From JBJXHB01 sp046160725 (GTDB lineage Bacteria; Pseudomonadota; Gammaproteobacteria; Burkholderiales; Burkholderiaceae_C): a stretch of 14,448 nt of DNA. Shown in pieces: positions 6,674 to 13,707 of this stretch. A model generated the notes under the pieces. It did not search any database. It had not been told where the DNA came from and saw nothing but the letters and a program-made list of their open reading frames with translations. The stretch spans positions 1-14,448 of the forward strand of contig JBJXHB010000177.1 of assembly GCA_046160725.1 (NCBI GenBank), in the 5' to 3' direction. How positions within the stretch are numbered: position 1 is the stretch's first letter; each line of letters begins with the position of its first letter. The position numbers and the translations under genes were made by a program.

Positions 6674-7795
6674 TCAGTTGAGGAGCGCGGCAATGCGCGC
6701 GAAGTCGAGCGCCGCCACCGCGGCGCGCATGGGAACGTGGTACGCCGGGTTGCGCTCGAGCTGGCCGGCGCACACGGTGATGAGCTGGATGCGGCTGCGG
6801 TCGCGCGCGGCGTCCCACGGGAAGCCGGGGTCGAGCTTGAACACCGGCCGGGCCTGCCGCAGGTCGAAGGCCGTTGGCAGGCGGCTTGCTCCGGTGCCCA
6901 CGACATAGGGCGCCGCTCGATCGCCGGCGCTCATCGATGCCAGCGCCTGACGGAAGCCTTGCGCGTCGTCGGCCAGCCGCTGGCGCTGCGCGCGCAGCGC
7001 GGCGTGGGCCGCCGCCTCATGCTTCTTGCGCTCGCGCGCGCCGAGCAGCATCGCGTCGGCCGCCTGGGGGCTCTGGGCCCGCAGTGCTTCGGCCCTGCGC
7101 TCCATGGCCGCCAGGTCGAAGGGTTCGAAGGCGCCGGCGTGGCGCTGGTCCCAGTCCGCCAGCTCGCGCTGCTTGCGGCGCTCGAACAGCGCCAGCATCT
7201 CGCCCACCGTCACCGCCACCCAGGGCAGACGGCGGTCCGCGCTGACGATGGCGCATTCGCCATAGGTGGGCCAGCCCTGGAACGCCGGCGTGGCGGGCTG
7301 GCCCAGGTAGGTGGTGAGCTGCTCGTCGTGCTCCCAGCGGTTGAGCGTGACGGTGGGCGTGTTGATGAAGATCGTCATCCCGGCGCGTGCACGCAGACGT
7401 TCAGCGGCCTGCTCATGGATGCCGCAGGGCGTCTTGGTCCAGGTCTTGGGCCCGAAGCCATGGGCATGCAGCACCGCCTCGCGCGGCATGGTCCTGGGGT
7501 CGACTGCGCCGTTGACCGCGCGACTCATCCGCAACCGCACCTCGGGCAGCGCCAACAGCCCGGGGTTGGGGCGCAGCAGGGCCTCCAGCACGTCCATGGC
7601 GGCATGCAGGGTCTGGTGCCGGGCATGGCGCGTCGGCAGGCCTTCATCGCTGGTGCGTTCCTCGTGGTTCGCAGCCCAGCAGGCGGCTGCCTGCGCGGTG
7701 GCTGCAGCGTCCGGCTGCGCCCGCGCGGAGGGCGGGGCCAGCGCCGGCAGCACCGCCACCAGCGGCAGCGCCCACATCAGGATTCGCTTGTTCAT
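6674..7795 (-). CDS. Exported protein of unknown family, 373 residues
   Basis: I do not recognise a family. The protein starts with a clear signal peptide (MNKRILMWALPLVAVLPALAP, likely cleavage after ARA at residue 26). The mature part contains four cysteines (39, 124, 181, 342), which could form disulfides or bind metal. A long charged helical stretch rich in Arg, Glu and Ala (about 203-285) is probably a coiled coil. A conserved-looking block NTPTVTLNRWEHDEQLTTYLG lies near 145-165 and WPTYGECAIVSADRRLPWVAV near 175-195. I chose the ATG at 7795 because it opens directly into the signal peptide; the upstream frame extension reads as proline/arginine-rich noncoding sequence. It lies between a hemerythrin gene (98 bp upstream) and a cytochrome c gene (15 bp downstream). 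A periplasmic role linked to heme or iron redox chemistry is a guess from context. Confidence 0.8.
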   Translation of the reverse strand: MNKRILMWALPLVAVLPALAPPSARAQPDAAATAQAAACWAANHEERTSDEGLPTRHARHQTLHAAMDVLEALLRPNPGLLALPEVRLRMSRAVNGAVDPRTMPREAVLHAHGFGPKTWTKTPCGIHEQAAERLRARAGMTIFINTPTVTLNRWEHDEQLTTYLGQPATPAFQGWPTYGECAIVSADRRLPWVAVTVGEMLALFERRKQRELADWDQRHAGAFEPFDLAAMERRAEALRAQSPQAADAMLLGARERKKHEAAAHAALRAQRQRLADDAQGFRQALASMSAGDRAAPYVVGTGASRLPTAFDLRQARPVFKLDPGFPWDAARDRSRIQLITVCAGQLERNPAYHVPMRAAVAALDFARIAALLN

Positions 7796-7869
7796 GTTGC
7801 GTCTTTCAGGCAAGGCATCGCCCATCGCGGCGCGCAGCGGCACCGGCGGGTCCGGGTTGTCGGGCCAGG

Positions 7870-7889
7870 GCCGGCGCCGGGGCGCCGGC
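7870..7889 (-). repeat. Perfect GC-rich hairpin between hemerythrin and exported-protein genes
   Basis: GCCGGCGCC (7870-7878), two bases, then GGCGCCGGC (7881-7889) form a perfect 9-bp inverted repeat. It starts 5 bases past the hemerythrin stop codon on the transcribed strand. No T-run follows, so it is not a canonical intrinsic terminator. It could attenuate transcription or protect an mRNA 3' end inside the operon. In DNA this GC-rich, short palindromes also arise by chance. Confidence 0.4.
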
Positions 7890-7893
7890 GGGC

Positions 7894-8571
7894 TCAGGCC
7901 GGCTGCAGCTGCAGGGCCTGCGCGAGCTTGGCCCACTCGCCGGCACTCAGGCGCTGGCGGGCCAGCTGCACCGCGCCCTCGAAGGCCGGCGGCGGCGCCA
8001 TGGCCCGCATGCCGGCGAGCATGCCGGCGCGCTCCTCATGGCTCAGCGCCGGCAGCATCCAGTGCAGGACCTCGCCGGCCTCGGCCGGCTCCAGCCCGGC
8101 CAGGATGGCGTCGTGCACCGCAAGCAGATCCTCGTCGGTGCAGCTCGCCCACAGCGCCTCGTTGTGCACGGACTCCTCGTACTCCATGTGCGCCAGGTTC
8201 TCGGCCACGAACACGGCCAGCCGTCGGTACAGGCGGTGGCCGGCCACGGCCGACGGCGCGCAGCGGAAGGCCACCAGCCCGGCCTCCAGCGCGTCGATGG
8301 CGGCCTGGTGCTCCACATGCTCGGCGGCGATGCGCAGGCTGCGCCCGGCGCAGCGCGCCTCGATCAACGGGTGGACGTAGCGCTCCTCCTTCTGCAGGTG
8401 GCCGCGGCACATGTCCAGCAAGGACTGCACCTGCGCGGCCGTGCCCTGGCACGGGCCGGTGTCGGCCACGTCCAGGCTGCCCAGGCGGGCCAGGGTGTCG
8501 GCCATCGCCAGGCGCAGTGCCTTGTGGATGGCGGCATAGAGGTCGAAGCGGGCGTCGTTGGTGTCGTGCAT
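7894..8571 (-). CDS. Hemerythrin HHE-domain protein
   Basis: This is a 225-residue cytosolic protein with the spaced ligands of a diiron hemerythrin-like four-helix bundle: His16 (AIHKALR), His58-x3-Glu62 (GHLQKE), His85 or His88 (AEHVEHQ) and His128-x3-Glu132 (AHMEYE). The ligand set is complete, so it should bind a diiron centre and could sense, store or detoxify O2, NO or reactive oxygen. The C-terminal 70 residues (from about 150) form an additional helical part with LSHEERAGMLAGM, which is common in this subfamily. The start at 8571 has AAAGG about 7 bases upstream. It follows the delta-60-repeat gene by 42 bp on the same strand, consistent with one operon. Which ligand it binds cannot be read from sequence. 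Confidence 0.9.
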   Translation of the reverse strand: MHDTNDARFDLYAAIHKALRLAMADTLARLGSLDVADTGPCQGTAAQVQSLLDMCRGHLQKEERYVHPLIEARCAGRSLRIAAEHVEHQAAIDALEAGLVAFRCAPSAVAGHRLYRRLAVFVAENLAHMEYEESVHNEALWASCTDEDLLAVHDAILAGLEPAEAGEVLHWMLPALSHEERAGMLAGMRAMAPPPAFEGAVQLARQRLSAGEWAKLAQALQLQPA

Positions 8572-8613
8572 GGTGTTGCCTTTCAGTCGGTCGGAGGTTC
8601 GGGTTGGCAGGGG

Positions 8614-10254
8614 TCAGAGCCAGAGCCGCAGCACCGCGAAGTCGCGATTGCGGTCCTGGGCCTCGCCGGCCACGATGGCGCGCACCGCGGGGATGCGGTC
8701 ATCGGGCTGCAGGGCCAGCGCGCGGCCGAAGTCGGCCTTGGCGCCGGCCACGGCATGGATGGCGACGCCGGCCTGGCCGAACGCGGTGTCCAGGCGGCCG
8801 TCGTGGCTCAGGCGGAGCACGGCGACGTCGCCGGCGGTGCTGGTGCCGGCATAGGCCCAGCCGCCCAGCAGCAGCGCGCCGTCGGTCTGCAGGGCCAGCG
8901 CGGTGGCCTCGTCCCAGTTGGCGGCGGACACGGCCTGGCGGAAGCGCCCATCGGCCGTGGGGCCGAACCGCGTGTCCAGGCGGCCATCCGGCAGCAGCTG
9001 GACCGCGGCGAAGTCGTGGCCCGCATGGCCGGCCACGACGACCTCGCCGCCCGGCCGCACCGCCACCGCGGCGGCCGCGCCGATGCTCACGCCGAACAGG
9101 CCGGTGACCTTGCCGCCCTGGCCGAAGCCGGCGTCCAGCGCCCCGGCCGCATTGAACCGCGCGATGGTGAAGTCACCCTCGCCCCCCACGGCCAGCAGCC
9201 GCTGCTGGCCATCGACGGCCTGCAGGGCCAGTGCGCGCACACGGTCGCCGGTGCTGCCCGGCAGGATCGGTGCCACGACCTTGCCGCCAGCGCCGAAGCT
9301 CGGGTCCAGCCGGCCATCCGGGTGATAGCGGGCCAGCGCGAAATCGACGCCCGTGGTGGCGCGGTTCACGTTGCTCTGGCCGCCAGCCACGATGCGCCCG
9401 TCCGGCAGCACCAGCACGGCGCTGGCCCGGTCGCTGTCGCCGCCGAAGTCGGTCAGGACATGCCCGCGCTGGCCGAACGCCGGGTCCGGCCGGCCATCGG
9501 CCAGCAGGCGCACCAGCAGGAAATCATGGTCGGCCTGGCGTTGCAGGCTGTGGCCTGCCAGCAGGATGCGGCCGTCCGCCTGCACCGCGATCGCCTGCGC
9601 CACGTCCTGGCGCGCGCCAACCATCAGCACGACACGCCCGTTGGAGCCGAACGCCGTGTCCAGCCGGCCGTCGCGCAGGTAGCGCACGACGGCCAGGCCG
9701 GTGCCGCCACCGCCGGCGCTGGAGCCGGCCACCAGCACCTTGCCGTCGGCCTGTACCGCCACGGCATGCGCATAGTCCTCCCCCGCGCCCACCGGCGTGA
9801 GCTGGGCGCCGCCGGCAAAGCTCGCGTCCAGCGTGCCCGGCGCGCCCGCCACGGTGACCGCCAGCGCGCTGGCGCTGCGCTGCGGCGCTGCCGGACCCGC
9901 ACCCACCATGGCCCCCACCACCGCCCCGACCGTGGGCAGCGAGTGCGGCGCGGCGGCATCGGCGGTCAGCGCCAGGCTGGTCTCGCTCACACCCGCCGGG
10001 ACATGGACCGGCGCCGCGCGCACGCCTGCGGGCAGGCCCGTCAGCTCGAGCATCACCGGGCCGTCGAAGTCCGCGGCACGGACGACCCGGGCCCGCAGCG
10101 TGGTGGTCCCGCCCTGCACGACGACGGCCTTGTCGGTGGCCACCAGGACCTGGAATCGCCCGGCCGCCGCTGGCGGCGGCGTGCCGCCACTGCCGAAGGC
10201 CTGCATCAGGTTGGCCGCCAGCAGTGCGGCCCGGAGGGTGGATCGAAGTCTCAT
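8614..10254 (-). CDS. Delta-60 repeat beta-propeller protein, exported
   Basis: This is a 546-residue protein with seven delta-60 repeat units from about residue 141 onward. Each begins with an LDxxFG-type element (LDASFA, LDTAFG, PDPAFG, LDPSFG, LDAGFG, LDTRFG, LDTAFG) and carries a QxDGKxLVAG-type strand. Seven units suggest a seven-bladed beta-propeller. Residues 33-137 look like an Ig-like domain (FQVLVATDKAVVVQGGTTTL). The N-terminus MRLRSTLRAALLAANLMQAF is a short export signal that looks like a lipoprotein leader with Phe in place of the lipid-bearing Cys at residue 20. The start at 10254 is supported by GGAG 5 bases upstream. It is the first gene of a minus-strand series and sits downstream of a four-site regulator array. 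It is likely a cell-surface or periplasmic scaffold or binding protein with an unknown ligand. Confidence 0.88.
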   Translation of the reverse strand: MRLRSTLRAALLAANLMQAFGSGGTPPPAAAGRFQVLVATDKAVVVQGGTTTLRARVVRAADFDGPVMLELTGLPAGVRAAPVHVPAGVSETSLALTADAAAPHSLPTVGAVVGAMVGAGPAAPQRSASALAVTVAGAPGTLDASFAGGAQLTPVGAGEDYAHAVAVQADGKVLVAGSSAGGGGTGLAVVRYLRDGRLDTAFGSNGRVVLMVGARQDVAQAIAVQADGRILLAGHSLQRQADHDFLLVRLLADGRPDPAFGQRGHVLTDFGGDSDRASAVLVLPDGRIVAGGQSNVNRATTGVDFALARYHPDGRLDPSFGAGGKVVAPILPGSTGDRVRALALQAVDGQQRLLAVGGEGDFTIARFNAAGALDAGFGQGGKVTGLFGVSIGAAAAVAVRPGGEVVVAGHAGHDFAAVQLLPDGRLDTRFGPTADGRFRQAVSAANWDEATALALQTDGALLLGGWAYAGTSTAGDVAVLRLSHDGRLDTAFGQAGVAIHAVAGAKADFGRALALQPDDRIPAVRAIVAGEAQDRNRDFAVLRLWL

Positions 10255-10359
10255 GGTGTCTCCAGCAGGCAAGGCGCCTGGGATGGCGGACCCTGCGTTC
10301 CAGGTGCCGGTACGCGACCGGCTGGGTTCACACTGTGGGCGCTGGTCCTGTTCGCTGCC

Positions 10360-10398
10360 GCTAGGTCTTGGCTAGGACGTCGTTAAGACTTTGCTAAG
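10360..10398. promoter_or_regulatory. Array of four 11-bp-spaced half-sites, OmpR/PhoB-type operator
   Basis: Four related hexamers occur at exact 11-bp intervals: GCTAGG (10360), GCTAGG (10371), GTTAAG (10382) and GCTAAG (10393). On the minus strand they read CTTAGC-N5-CTTAAC-N5-CCTAGC-N5-CCTAGC. Direct hexamer repeats with 5-bp gaps are the footprint of winged-helix response regulators such as PmrA (CTTAAG-N5-CTTAAG type) and PhoB. The array ends 106 bp upstream of the delta-60-repeat start, so regulation of that operon is the natural reading. No response regulator is encoded in the window. Confidence 0.6.
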
Positions 10399-10431
10399 CC
10401 CTCGTCCGCGAACCGGCCAGCGCCGCCCGCA

Positions 10432-10812
10432 TCAGCTGCGCCAGGGCAGCTCCAACGCCTGCCCGTCGGGCAGCTCCACCGCCACGGGCGTGGCGGCGAA
10501 CACGCCGATCAGCTCCAGGGGCTGCGGCCCGCTGGTGAAGATCTGGTGGAACCGGCCGCGCGGCAGCAGCACGGTGTGGTCCGGGCCGAAGCGCTGCGGC
10601 GGCGCGCCGTCCTCGTGCAGCTCGCCCCAGCCGGACAGGCACATCACGACCTCGTCGCAGCTGTGCCGGTGCGGCGGCGTGGCCGCCCCCGGCGCGAGCG
10701 TCTGGCGCCAGACGGACAGCTGCTGCAGTCCGTCGCCCGAGCCGGCCCAGGTGCTGTGGGCGACGCCCGGGATCGGGGTGGGCTGCGGGCGTTGTTGTTC
10801 GATGACCGGCAT
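10432..10812 (-). CDS. Small single-domain cupin
   Basis: This is a 126-residue single-domain cupin. Motif 1 is GAATPPHRHSCDEVVMCLSG (42-61), with His48, His50 and Glu54 as metal ligands. Motif 2 is GPDHTVLLPRGRFHQIF (76-92), with His89 completing the set, so a divalent metal site (Fe, Mn, Ni or Zn) is expected. Small cupins of this kind include dioxygenases, sugar-binding and regulatory proteins; the substrate is not readable. AAGGAG sits 7 bases before the ATG at 10812. It is divergent from a LysR regulator across 127 bp containing an inverted repeat, so it is the probable target of that regulator. There is no signal peptide, so it is cytosolic. Confidence 0.88.
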   Translation of the reverse strand: MPVIEQQRPQPTPIPGVAHSTWAGSGDGLQQLSVWRQTLAPGAATPPHRHSCDEVVMCLSGWGELHEDGAPPQRFGPDHTVLLPRGRFHQIFTSGPQPLELIGVFAATPVAVELPDGQALELPWRS

Positions 10813-10880
10813 GGTGGTTCTCCTTGGATCAAGCACGCCGACGACCGGCGCGGAACGAACTGTGGCGATCCGAGGTTCGG

Positions 10881-10908
10881 TTGAGAAGTGTCGCGAGCGC
10901 CGTAACAT
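10881..10908 (+). promoter_or_regulatory. Putative sigma-70 promoter of the LysR gene
   Basis: TTGAGA (10881-10886) and TAACAT (10903-10908) are separated by 16 bases, giving a good match to a housekeeping promoter in an otherwise GC-rich region. The predicted start near 10915 lies about 25 bases before the LysR ATG. The promoter is interleaved with the inverted repeat at 10886-10919, which would allow autorepression. Confidence 0.45.
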
Positions 10909-10919
10909 TGCCGACACTT
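10886..10919. promoter_or_regulatory. Inverted repeat, candidate LysR operator
   Basis: AAGTGTCG (10886-10893) and CGACACTT (10912-10919) are perfect 8-bp arms separated by 18 bases. Flanking TTGAG (10881-10885) and CTCAA (10924-10928) extend the symmetry with a 4-base offset on the right. The position between divergent cupin and LysR genes fits LysR-type regulators, which bind dyads in such intergenic regions. The spacing is wider than the classic T-N11-A box, so the exact bound sequence is uncertain. Confidence 0.5.
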
Positions 10920-10939
10920 GTTCCTCAATCCAGTCCGCC

Positions 10940-11830
10940 ATGCAAGGCCTGCAGCCGCTCATCGCCTTTGCCGCCACCGCGCGGCACGCCAGCTTCGCGG
11001 CCGCCGCGCGCGAGCAGGGACAGGCGCCCTCCACGCTGGCCAAGGCCGTGGCCCGCCTGGAGGCCAACCTGGGGCTGCAGCTGTTCCAGCGCACCACGCG
11101 CCAGGTGCGGCTGACCGCCGACGGCGAGCGCCTGTACCAGCGCTGCCAACGCGTACTGGACGAGCTGGAGGAGCTGCAGACCATCGCCTCCGGCAGCCGC
11201 GCCTCACCCACCGGCGTGCTGCGGGTGGCGATGCCGGTCTTCTACGGCAAGCGCTTCGTGCTGCCGCGCCTGGCCGGGCTGCTGCGCCAGCACCCGCAGC
11301 TGCAGCTGGACGCGCGCCTGAGCGACCAGTACGTGGACATCGTGCGCGAAGGGCTGGACCTGGCGGTGCGCATCGGCGAACTGGACGACTCCAGCCTGGT
11401 GGCCCGGCGCGTGGACTGGCAGTCGCTGTGCCTGTGCGCCAGCCCCGACTACCTGCGCCGTGCGGGCACGCCGCGACACGTCGAGGACCTGTCGGCCCAT
11501 GCGGCCGTCCTGTTCCGGCTGCCCTCCTCCGGCCGGGACCGCCCCTGGCAGCTGCGCCAGCGCGGCCAGCCGGTCACGCTGCAGCCGCAGGCCACCCTGC
11601 GCATCAACGAGACCGAGGGCGTGCTGGAAGCCCTGCGCCTGGGGCTGGGCATCGCGCAGCTGCCGGACAACGTGGTGGCCGAGGACATCAAGGCCGGGCG
11701 GCTGGTGGACCTCCTGCCGGGCCTGCGCCCGCCGCGCATGCCGGTGCACGTGGTGATGCCACCGGGCCGGCTGGTGGCGCCGCGCGTGCGCGCCGCCATG
11801 GCCGCGCTGGAGAGCCTGTCCGGGCATTGA
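10940..11830 (+). CDS. LysR-family transcriptional regulator
   Basis: This is a 296-residue LysR regulator. Residues 1-60 form the winged helix-turn-helix: FAATARHASFAAAAREQGQAPSTLAKAVARLEANLGLQLFQRTTRQVRLT, ending near residue 58. A linker helix leads to the LysR substrate-binding domain (about 88-290) with VLRVAMPVFYGKRFVLPRL and GLGIAQLPDNVVAEDIKAGRLV. Length and layout are standard. The ATG at 10940 gives the usual short N-terminal lead into the DNA-binding domain; no convincing Shine-Dalgarno sequence precedes it. It is divergent from the cupin gene, suggesting it controls that gene and itself through the shared inverted repeat. Two PNPOx-like genes follow 15 bp downstream and could be read through from its transcript. 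The effector is unknown. Confidence 0.93.
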   Translation: MQGLQPLIAFAATARHASFAAAAREQGQAPSTLAKAVARLEANLGLQLFQRTTRQVRLTADGERLYQRCQRVLDELEELQTIASGSRASPTGVLRVAMPVFYGKRFVLPRLAGLLRQHPQLQLDARLSDQYVDIVREGLDLAVRIGELDDSSLVARRVDWQSLCLCASPDYLRRAGTPRHVEDLSAHAAVLFRLPSSGRDRPWQLRQRGQPVTLQPQATLRINETEGVLEALRLGLGIAQLPDNVVAEDIKAGRLVDLLPGLRPPRMPVHVVMPPGRLVAPRVRAAMAALESLSGH

Positions 11831-11845
11831 CTACCATCTGCGCCC

Positions 11846-12328
11846 ATGCCGAAACTGCCACCCGAATGGGCCGCCCATCTGGAAGCCGGGGTCTCGCATC
11901 GCGTGGGCAGCAGCCATCCCGATGGCCGGCCCGAGATCAGCCGCGCGCTGGCCGCCTGGGCCTTGCCGGACGGGCCCGTGGAAGTCGTGCTCAACCGCGA
12001 CGCCGGGTTCGAGCTGCTGGCCGCCGTGCAGGCGAGCCGGCGCATCGCCTACGTGGCCTCGCAGCCCGACAGCAACCGCACGCTGCATGTAAAGGGCGTG
12101 GACGCGCAGACCGTCCCGCCGACCGAGGCGCACATGCGGCTGATGGCGCGCTGCGCCCAGCGCTTCGTCGACCGGGTCGAGCGCTTCGGCCACCAGCCGC
12201 AGGTCATCCTCGACGCCTGGTTCCGGGTCGGGATCGACCAGGTCGCCGTGCTGCGCTTCACCCCGATGGGCGCCTGGGACCAGAGCCCGGGCCCCGGGGC
12301 CGGCCAGGTGATCGACCTGCTGCCATGA
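11846..12328 (+). CDS. Pyridoxamine 5'-phosphate oxidase-like (split-barrel) protein
   Basis: This 160-residue protein resembles the PNPOx-like split-barrel FMN-binding family: PPEWAAHLEAGVSHRVGSSH at the N-terminus, VEVVLNRDAGFELLAAVQASRRIAYVAS (45-72) as barrel strands, and a C-terminal strand region DQVAVLRFTP (131-140). The match is by general pattern, and no catalytic PNPOx residues are evident, so it may bind flavin or another cofactor without being a vitamin B6 enzyme. It starts 15 bp after the LysR stop codon and overlaps the next gene by ATGA, so the two PNPOx-like proteins are probably made together and may interact. No Shine-Dalgarno sequence is visible; see the leaderless-promoter finding. 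Confidence 0.65.
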   Translation: MPKLPPEWAAHLEAGVSHRVGSSHPDGRPEISRALAAWALPDGPVEVVLNRDAGFELLAAVQASRRIAYVASQPDSNRTLHVKGVDAQTVPPTEAHMRLMARCAQRFVDRVERFGHQPQVILDAWFRVGIDQVAVLRFTPMGAWDQSPGPGAGQVIDLLP

Positions 12329-13707
12329 GCCCGACGCCGCCCACCGACACCGGCACACCCACGCTGCGCGCGGTGCGCCGCCTGCTCGAGGGGATCATCC
12401 CGCCGGCCATGTGCTCGGTGGCGGCCGACGGCATGCCGCATGTGTCCTACCTGTCGCATGCCGAGTTCGTGGACGACACGCATGTCGCGCTGACCTACCA
12501 GTTCTTCAACCGCACGCGCGCCAACATCCTGGCCACCGGCCGCGGCGCGCTGATGGTCGAGGACCCGATCACCGGCGTGGGCGTGGTGCTGCAGTTGCGG
12601 CACCTGCGCACTGAGACGGTCGGCCCGGTGTTCGAGCGGCTGCGCGCCAAGCTGGCCGGCATCGCGGCCCATACCGGCATGGAGCGGGTGTTCCACCTGC
12701 GCGGCGCCGACATCTACCAGGTCGAGTCGCTGCGCCAGATCGACCCGCTGCGCCCGCTGCCGGCCATCGTGCCGCGTTGCGACCTGGCCGCCGGGGTGCG
12801 CCGACTGAGCGAGCGTCTGGCCGAGGCCGCCGACCTGCGCGGCCTGCTCCAGGCCTTCTGCGACGGCCTGGCACGCGAGCTGAAGATCGCGCACGCCATC
12901 GTCTGGATGCTCGACGAGGCCAAGGCCAACCTGTACACGCTGGCCAGCACCGGCTATGCCGAGGCCGGCACCGGCGCCGAGCTGGCGCTGGCCGACACCG
13001 GCCTGGTCGGCGTGGCGGTGCGCGAGAACGTGCCCATCCGGGTGGGCCACATGAGCAACATGGTGTGTTACGGCCTGTCGTGGCGCGTGAAGGTCGAGCA
13101 GCTCGGCCTGCAGGGCACGCTGGTGGAGCCGATCGCGCTGCCCGGCCTGGCCCAGCCGCGCAGCCAGCTGGCGGTGCCGCTGCGCGCGCGCGGCCGCACC
13201 GTGGGCGCGCTGCTGGTGGAGAGCGAGCACGACCAGTTCTTCAGCTACGACGACGAGGACGCCCTGAGCGCCGTCGGCGCCCAGCTCGCCCAGGGTCTGG
13301 CCGCCCTGCATGCCGCCGAGCTGACCGAGGCCTCGACCGCGCCGGCGCTGGCGGCGGCCGTGCCGGCGGCGAACCAGCCGCCCTTGCGCATCCGCCACTA
13401 CCCGCGCGACCACAGCGTGTTCGTGGGCGAGCAGTACCTGATCAAGGGCGTGGCCGGCGCCATCGTCGCGAAGCTGGTGCGCGACCAGATCGCCACCGGC
13501 CGCGACAGCTTCAGCACCCGCGAGCTGCGACTGGCCGCCGACGAGCTGCGCCTGCCCGACGTCCAGGACAACCTGGGCGTGCGCCTGCTGATGCTGGAGC
13601 GCCGCCTGGCCGAGCGGGACCTGGGCCTGCGCATCGAGCGCTGCGGGCGCGGACAGTACCGCCTGGTCGCCAGCGGGCCGTTGCAGTTGTCCGTTGGTGG
13701 GCCTTAG
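12325..13707 (+). CDS. PNPOx-like / GAF / winged-helix-like three-domain protein
   Basis: This is a 460-residue cytosolic protein with three visible parts. Residues 14-140 are PNPOx-like: IPPAMCSVAADGMPHVSYLS (25-44) and LTYQFFNRTRANILATGRGALMVED (56-80), typical flavin-binding strands. Residues 155-328 are a GAF domain (LLQAFCDGLARELKIAHAIVWML, then QLAVPLRARGRTVGALLVESE, 281-301). Residues 360-448 resemble the C-terminal winged helix of OmpR/PhoB regulators: VFVGEQYLIKGVAGAIVAKLV, STRELRLAADELRL, NLGVRLLMLERRLAE, and an ending GRGQYRLV (441-448) like the GxGYRL wing. It may be a flavin- or ligand-responsive transcription regulator; only the first two domains are confident. The ATG overlaps the upstream stop codon (ATGA). 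Its TAG stop codon overlaps the convergent MATE stop codon. Confidence 0.85.
   Translation: MSPTPPTDTGTPTLRAVRRLLEGIIPPAMCSVAADGMPHVSYLSHAEFVDDTHVALTYQFFNRTRANILATGRGALMVEDPITGVGVVLQLRHLRTETVGPVFERLRAKLAGIAAHTGMERVFHLRGADIYQVESLRQIDPLRPLPAIVPRCDLAAGVRRLSERLAEAADLRGLLQAFCDGLARELKIAHAIVWMLDEAKANLYTLASTGYAEAGTGAELALADTGLVGVAVRENVPIRVGHMSNMVCYGLSWRVKVEQLGLQGTLVEPIALPGLAQPRSQLAVPLRARGRTVGALLVESEHDQFFSYDDEDALSAVGAQLAQGLAALHAAELTEASTAPALAAAVPAANQPPLRIRHYPRDHSVFVGEQYLIKGVAGAIVAKLVRDQIATGRDSFSTRELRLAADELRLPDVQDNLGVRLLMLERRLAERDLGLRIERCGRGQYRLVASGPLQLSVGGP

Noticed and set aside
5951..10386. Two long plus-strand frames (about 809 and 782 residues) and a 598-residue frame opposite the minus-strand operon
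   Set aside because: They lie opposite the NmrA, cytochrome, exported, hemerythrin and delta-60 genes, all of which have recognisable motifs or signal peptides. The plus translations are low-complexity shadows.
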